Shown here: positions 8,065 through 11,897 of the stretch, piece by piece | Numbering within the stretch: the first letter of the stretch is position 1 | How the letters are laid out: the number at the start of each line of letters is the position of its first letter | Origin: Lachnospiraceae bacterium | GTDB lineage: Bacteria; Bacillota; Clostridia; Lachnospirales; Lachnospiraceae | Length of the DNA stretch: 11,897 bases | NCBI GenBank assembly: GCA_021205045.1 | Contig: JAJPYH010000305.1 | Location: forward strand, 1 to 11,897 | Reading direction: 5' to 3' | Position numbers and translations under genes: made by a program | The notes under the pieces: model-generated | The model's input: the letters and a program-made list of their open reading frames with translations, nothing else | Told to the model about the DNA's origin: nothing | The model's database searches: none

Positions 8065-8141
8065 GCGTGGAAATGAAATATCTGTTTCGCGATTTCTGTG
8101 TCTCGCACAGCATGAGCGAAACAGATATTTCATTCCCATGC
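8065..8141. repeat. Large nested inverted repeat in the divergent intergenic region
   Basis: The arms 8072-8090 and 8116-8134 are perfectly complementary over 19 bases (left arm AATGAAATATCTGTTTCGC). They extend to 8065 and 8141 with one mismatch and one G-T wobble, giving a stem of about 26 bp. The 25-base loop holds a second hairpin, CTGTG (8096-8100) with CACAG (8106-8110). There is no T tract after either arm, so it is not a standard terminator. It lies between the small minus-strand gene (start 7924) and glgB (start 8317). It could be a dispersed palindromic or MITE-like element, a cruciform, or an RNA structure. The rest of 7925-8316 holds only the proposed glgB promoter and leader. Confidence 0.85.
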
Positions 8142-8209
8142 GACCCGTTTGCTGATATACCATATAACGTTGAATAGAATAACATATTGCTTATTTTATC
8201 ACTTTACGC

Positions 8210-8238
8210 TTGTATTAGCCAGTTATTTTTGCTAAAAT
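8210..8238 (+). promoter_or_regulatory. Putative extended -10 promoter of glgB
   Basis: TAAAAT at 8233-8238 is preceded by TG plus one base (8230-8232), an extended -10 element. TTGTAT at 8210-8215 lies 17 bases upstream; it keeps the TTG of the -35 box. The predicted start near 8245 gives a leader of about 72 bases. That leader can form a 7-bp stem, TTGCTGT (8253-8259) with ACAGCAA (8272-8278). The ribosome site AGGGAGGG (8302-8309) is strong and 7 bases from the ATG. Confidence 0.45.
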
Positions 8239-8316
8239 ATCCATAAATAAGTTTGCTGTCCGCGGCTGTGAACAGCAAGGTGAATACAGGGGTATTTATT
8301 CAGGGAGGGTATAGCT

Positions 8317-10641
8317 ATGAGCACAAAACTATATGATTTAATGAACTGGGCTGACATTGAAGAGATCACCTATTCAGAATCCGAGGATCCGCACAGAATC
8401 CTCGGACGGCACACCATCGACGGCGTGGATCTGATCCAGGCCTATCTTCCGACGGCCACCGCTGCAGCTGTGAAGTTTCCTGGCAGAAAGCCCATTGAGA
8501 TGGAGCTTGTGGACGAGGAGAGCAGCTGGTTTGCGGCAGAGGTCAAATCCTATTACAAGGGCATTTATACCCTTTCGGTGACCTACGGGGAGAATGTGGT
8601 GGAGTTTGCCGACCCCTATGAGTTCGGTTCCCAGCTGAAGGATGAGGATATTGATAAATTTGAAAAGGGAATCCATTACGAGGTATACAAGGTTCTCGGT
8701 GCGCACCCCATGACCGTGAAGGGCGTGGAGGGCACCTTTTTTGCGGTCTGGGTGCCCAACGCCATTCGCTGCAGCGTTGTTGGTGATTTCAACAGCTGGG
8801 ACGGCACCCGCCTGCAGATGAAGAAGACCAGAGGCATTTTTGAGCTGTTTGTGCCCAGTGTTCTGGAAGGCGACGTTTATAAATTCGAGATCAAGGCCAG
8901 GGGCGGCCTGACCTATCTGAAATCGGATCCTTACGCTTATTACAGTGAGCTGCGTCCCAATACCGCTTCTGTGGTTACCGACATCAGTCATTACCAGTGG
9001 GATGATGAGGAGTGGATCAAAAACCGGGCCAAAACCCAGAGTCCGGACAGCCCCATCAGCGTTTACGAAGTCTATCTTGGCTCTGTCGCCAGAGGAGAGA
9101 ATAACGAGTATCTCAACTATACCGTGCTGGCGGACAAGCTGATTGAATACGTTAAGGACGTGGAATATACCCATGTGGAGCTGATGCCTGTCAGCGAGCA
9201 CCCGTTGGACGCCAGCTGGGGCTATCAGGTGATTGGTTATTATTCCCCCACAAGCAGATACGGGAAGCCCGCGGATTTCGCGGAATTTGTCAATAAGCTT
9301 CATAAGGCCGGTATCGGCGTTATTTTAGACTGGGTGCCCGCTCATTTCCCCAGGGATACCTATGGCCTGTCCAATTTTGACGGAACCTGTCTGTATGAGC
9401 ATTTTGATCCCAGGAAGGGTTCTCATCCGCACTGGGGAACGCTGGTTTACAATTACGCGCGGCCTCAGGTTTCCAATTACCTGATTGCCAATGCTCTGTA
9501 CTGGATTGAGAATTATCATGTGGACGGCCTGAGAGTGGACGCCGTTGCCAGCATGCTCTATCTGGACTACGGCAGAGAGGACGGCGGCTGGATTCCCAAT
9601 ATTTACGGCGGCAAGGAAAATCTGGACGCGGTGGAGTTTTTCAAGCATACCAATTCCATCGTCCACAAGCGCAATCCCAATACCCTTATGATCGCGGAGG
9701 AGTCCACGGCCTGGCCCATGGTCACCGGCAGACTGGAGGACGGCGGTCTGGGCTTTGACTACAAGTGGAATATGGGCTATATGAATGACTTTATCAACTA
9801 TATCAAGGCTGACCCATATTTCCGCTCCTACAAGCACAATCAGCTGACCTTCTCCATGATGTATGCCTACAGTGAGCAGTACATGCTGGCTTTCAGCCAT
9901 GACGAGGCGGTTCATGGCAAAGGCACTATGATAGGCAAGATGCCGGGCAATGAGGATCAGCGTTTCGCGGCGCTGCGCATTACCTATGCCTATATGATGA
10001 TGCACCCGGGCAAGAAGCTTTTGTTCCTGGGACAGGATATCGGAGAATATGAGGAGTTTTCCGAGCAGCGGGCTGTCAATCTTGGTCTGCTGCAGTACAA
10101 ATATCATCTGGGCGTCAAGACCCTGGTGAAGGACCTGAACGCGCTCTACAGAAGCAGTAAAGCCCTCAATGAGCTGGACAATCATCCGGATGGCTTTTTC
10201 TGGACCAACTGCATCAGCTGGCAGGACTGCTATGTGGCTTTTGTGAGAAAGGGATCGACCAACGACAAGGCGCTGTTTGTGGTGGCCAACTTCAGCGGCG
10301 TGGCCAAAGAGATGACTGCGGGCGTGCCCTGGGCAGGAAAGTATAAGGAAATCATCAACACGGACGATGTAAAGTACGGCGGCAGCGGCAATGTGAACCC
10401 GCGGGTCAAAAAGGCTAAGGAAGTGGCCTGGGACGATCAGCCCTATTCCATCAACCTGAATATTGCGCCTCAGTCCGCAGCCATTTTTGAGTTTACGCCG
10501 GAGCCGGAAGTCCAGACCGAAGAGCCCAAAAAGAAGGGCAGGAAAAAGGCCTCTGAGAAGGAAGGCGACAGGGAGGCGGAGGAAGAAAAGCCTGCCACCT
10601 ATACCAAAAAGACAGAGCCGAAGAAGAAAAGCCGCACGTAA
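8317..10641 (+). CDS. glgB: 1,4-alpha-glucan branching enzyme (GlgB) with a charged C-terminal tail
   Basis: GlgB cuts alpha-1,4 chains of glycogen and re-attaches them as alpha-1,6 branches in the cytosol. The 774-residue protein has two N-terminal beta domains (about 20-110 and a CBM48-like one at 125-215). The GH13 barrel starts near 240 and carries DWVPAHFP, then GLRVDAV with nucleophile Asp408, IAEEST with acid/base Glu461, and FSHDE with Asp529. Spacing between these residues equals that of E. coli GlgB (D405, E458, D526). A C-terminal beta domain ends near 727. Beyond it is a 46-residue tail (729-774) with 12 Lys, 3 Arg, 11 Glu and 1 Asp, which is not part of the known fold and is probably disordered. 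No other glg gene is in view. The start is fixed by the AGGGAGGG ribosome site. The gene is intact. Confidence 0.95.
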   Translation: MSTKLYDLMNWADIEEITYSESEDPHRILGRHTIDGVDLIQAYLPTATAAAVKFPGRKPIEMELVDEESSWFAAEVKSYYKGIYTLSVTYGENVVEFADPYEFGSQLKDEDIDKFEKGIHYEVYKVLGAHPMTVKGVEGTFFAVWVPNAIRCSVVGDFNSWDGTRLQMKKTRGIFELFVPSVLEGDVYKFEIKARGGLTYLKSDPYAYYSELRPNTASVVTDISHYQWDDEEWIKNRAKTQSPDSPISVYEVYLGSVARGENNEYLNYTVLADKLIEYVKDVEYTHVELMPVSEHPLDASWGYQVIGYYSPTSRYGKPADFAEFVNKLHKAGIGVILDWVPAHFPRDTYGLSNFDGTCLYEHFDPRKGSHPHWGTLVYNYARPQVSNYLIANALYWIENYHVDGLRVDAVASMLYLDYGREDGGWIPNIYGGKENLDAVEFFKHTNSIVHKRNPNTLMIAEESTAWPMVTGRLEDGGLGFDYKWNMGYMNDFINYIKADPYFRSYKHNQLTFSMMYAYSEQYMLAFSHDEAVHGKGTMIGKMPGNEDQRFAALRITYAYMMMHPGKKLLFLGQDIGEYEEFSEQRAVNLGLLQYKYHLGVKTLVKDLNALYRSSKALNELDNHPDGFFWTNCISWQDCYVAFVRKGSTNDKALFVVANFSGVAKEMTAGVPWAGKYKEIINTDDVKYGGSGNVNPRVKKAKEVAWDDQPYSINLNIAPQSAAIFEFTPEPEVQTEEPKKKGRKKASEKEGDREAEEEKPATYTKKTEPKKKSRT

Positions 10642-10680
10642 AAAGCAGTGATAGAATTACATCCTGATACCAGAACTGAT

Positions 10681-10717
10681 GACCTGCGGAAATACCTGAC
10701 AGGTATCTCCGCAGGTC
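10681..10717. other. Strong hairpin between glgB and mscS without a T tract
   Basis: GACCTGCGGA (10681-10690) pairs perfectly with TCCGCAGGTC (10708-10717). After one a/c mismatch, ATACCT (10692-10697) pairs with AGGTAT (10701-10706) around GAC. The stem is about 16 bp with a 3-base loop. No T run follows on either strand, so intrinsic termination is not expected. It may protect the 3' end of glgB mRNA, weaken read-through into mscS, or be a REP-like element. Confidence 0.7.
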
Positions 10718-10780
10718 GGTGTATGAGAGGTGCAGTGCAGCCGTAACCTTAAAAGACAAAGATAAAGACAGGAGAACGCT

Positions 10781-11623
10781 ATGATCAGCTTTCTGGATCT
10801 ATATGAAACTTCATCCATTTTTGCCGTTATTATGAATTTTCTCATGAAACTGATTACTGCGGCCATCACCTATGGGGTTGCGGTGAAGCTGATTAAATTC
10901 GTGCGCAAACACCTGCGCAAGCTCCTGGAAAGGCACAACGCTGAAAAGGGCGTGATTACTTTCCTGGATTCAGCGGTCAATATCGGCCTTTATGTGCTTC
11001 TGGCCTTTACCCTGCTGGAGATGTTCGGTTTTGATACGGCCAGTCTTTTAGCCGTGATTGCCTCCGCCAGCGTGGCCATCGGCCTGGCACTGCAGGGAGC
11101 CTTTGCCAATCTGGCGGGGGGCGTACTGCTCCTTTTCCAGAAGCCCTTTCAGGTGGGAGATTATATCATCGCTCACGGGGCCGGTCTGGAGGGAACAGTG
11201 GATGATATTCAGATTTTCTATACCCATCTGCGCACCGCAGACAATAAGATTATCGTCATTCCCAACGGTACCATCAGCGACAACAGCATCACCAATGTGA
11301 CAAAAGGGGCAAAGCGCAGAGTGGATGTGGCGGTCAGCATTGCTTACGACGCTGACCTGCGCAAAGCCAGGGAGGTCCTGCTGAAAATGCTGGAGGAGGA
11401 TGAGGCAATCTTAAAGGATGAGCCCATGATGGTGATTGTCACAGAGCTGGCCGACAGCGGAGTCAACCTGACCGTACGTTCCTGGGTGAAGGGGGAGGAT
11501 TACTGGGAAGCCTTCTGGCGGCTGACGGAGAATACCAAGCTGACTCTGGATGATAATGGAATTTCCATTCCCTTCCCTCAGATGGATGTGCACATGATCC
11601 CGCCGCAGCCTGAGAATGACTGA
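10781..11623 (+). CDS. mscS: MscS-family small-conductance mechanosensitive channel
   Basis: Channels of this family open under membrane tension and release solutes on hypo-osmotic shock; they form heptamers in the cytoplasmic membrane. The 280-residue product is close to E. coli MscS in length (286). Membrane segments are predicted at about 13-38, 64-84 and 87-120; the third contains the Ala/Gly-rich pore helix (AVIASASVAIGLALQGAFA, then LAGG). This is followed by KPFQVGDYI and the beta domain with the PNG motif at 161-163 (VIPNGTISDNSITN). The C-terminal alpha/beta domain runs from about 180 to 270. AGGAG at 10770-10774 lies 6 bases before the ATG. It sits 139 bases after glgB in the same direction, with a hairpin between them; I found no convincing separate promoter. 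Conserved features appear intact. Confidence 0.93.
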   Translation: MISFLDLYETSSIFAVIMNFLMKLITAAITYGVAVKLIKFVRKHLRKLLERHNAEKGVITFLDSAVNIGLYVLLAFTLLEMFGFDTASLLAVIASASVAIGLALQGAFANLAGGVLLLFQKPFQVGDYIIAHGAGLEGTVDDIQIFYTHLRTADNKIIVIPNGTISDNSITNVTKGAKRRVDVAVSIAYDADLRKAREVLLKMLEEDEAILKDEPMMVIVTELADSGVNLTVRSWVKGEDYWEAFWRLTENTKLTLDDNGISIPFPQMDVHMIPPQPEND

Positions 11624-11733
11624 GAGGGTATTCCGGGCGGAAAGCTGAAAACGCTGCAAAACGAAGCCGAAAATGTAATATCCCAAAGATGCCGAAAACG
11701 AATAAGAGCTGATCGGAAGGAATCAGAAAACCG

Positions 11734-11770
11734 GGCACAGACTCATCCGGAATCTGTGCCTGTTTCTTTT
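11734..11770 (+). terminator. Terminator after mscS, possibly bidirectional
   Basis: GGCACAGA at 11734-11741 pairs with TCTGTGCC at 11753-11760 around an 11-base loop and is followed by TGTTTCTTTT. On the minus strand the stem is followed by a short TTTTC run, so it may also serve a gene entering from the right edge. The 110 bases between the mscS stop and this stem contain no gene I can support. Confidence 0.75.
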
Positions 11771-11820
11771 GCATGGAATATTTTAACATTTTTCTTACAT
11801 CCTAGTACATCGAATAATAA

Positions 11821-11895
11821 TTAACTGGCTATACCTTCATTCGATTTTATGCCAGCCGCTTCGGCTTCTTCATGACTGATTTCATCGAGCTTATA
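11821..11895 (-). CDS. Possible C-terminal end of a minus-strand gene cut by the window edge
   Basis: Reading leftwards from the edge, one minus-strand frame is open for 24 codons (11895 down to 11824) and ends with TAA at 11821-11823. The residues look protein-like and acidic (KLDEISHEEAEAAG, ending NEGIAS). Of the other two minus frames, one stops almost at once and one gives only 16 codons. The hairpin at 11734-11760 would be suitably placed as its terminator. Too little is visible to name a product, and chance cannot be excluded. Confidence 0.4.
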   Translation of the reverse strand, partial: YKLDEISHEEAEAAGIKSNEGIAS

Positions 11896-11897
11896 TG

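Noticed and set aside
8374..10185. Two long minus-strand open frames (309 and 286 codons) opposite glgB
   Set aside because: Shadows of glgB codon structure. They have no domain and glgB is intact with all catalytic residues.
11847..11897. Alternative 16-codon minus-strand frame at the right edge ending KKPKRLA
   Set aside because: Shorter than the overlapping 24-codon frame and of less protein-like composition; kept only as an alternative.

Overview
The window looks like a chromosomal segment from a Gram-positive anaerobe of the Clostridia, most likely a Lachnospiraceae-type gut bacterium. This rests on the flavour of the IlvD, IlvB, SerA, YkuD-type transpeptidase and GlgB proteins, on strong purine-rich Shine-Dalgarno sites, and on sigma-A-like promoters. 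It is an inference from remembered family similarity; no database search was run. No RNA gene, CRISPR array, phage, insertion sequence or attachment site was seen.

Layout, left to right. (1) 111-3472 (+): ilvD and ilvB, two branched-chain amino acid genes 14 bases apart behind one promoter. (2) 3507-4928 (+): a membrane-anchored L,D-transpeptidase (YkuD family). Each of these three genes is interrupted by one in-frame stop codon (TGA at 366, TAA at 2852, TAG at 4365), while the reading frame continues with family-conserved sequence on both sides. (3) 5216-7466 (+): serC and serA, the first two enzymes used for serine synthesis, separated by one base, with their own promoter and a long hairpin terminator. 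(4) 7646-7924 (-): a small acidic protein of unknown function that converges on serA. (5) 7925-8316: a divergent intergenic region with a large nested inverted repeat and the likely glgB promoter. (6) 8317-10641 (+): glgB, glycogen branching enzyme, with an unusual charged C-terminal tail. (7) 10781-11623 (+): a small-conductance mechanosensitive channel of the MscS family, then a terminator. (8) The right edge probably holds the last codons of a minus-strand gene.

The genes are housekeeping metabolism: valine/isoleucine synthesis (acetolactate synthase and dihydroxy-acid dehydratase), serine synthesis from 3-phosphoglycerate, wall cross-linking, storage-glucan branching and osmotic protection. 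ilvC, ilvN, serB and the other glg genes are absent here. I see no convincing new multi-gene system. The most notable signal is the run of three consecutive interrupted genes beside five intact ones. It includes a tight cluster of deviations at conserved ilvD positions, each explainable by a change to T. Local sequence error, mutational damage or recent gene decay all need to be separated. Secondary items are the large inverted repeat before glgB, a perfect-looking hairpin without a T tract between glgB and mscS, and the glgB tail.
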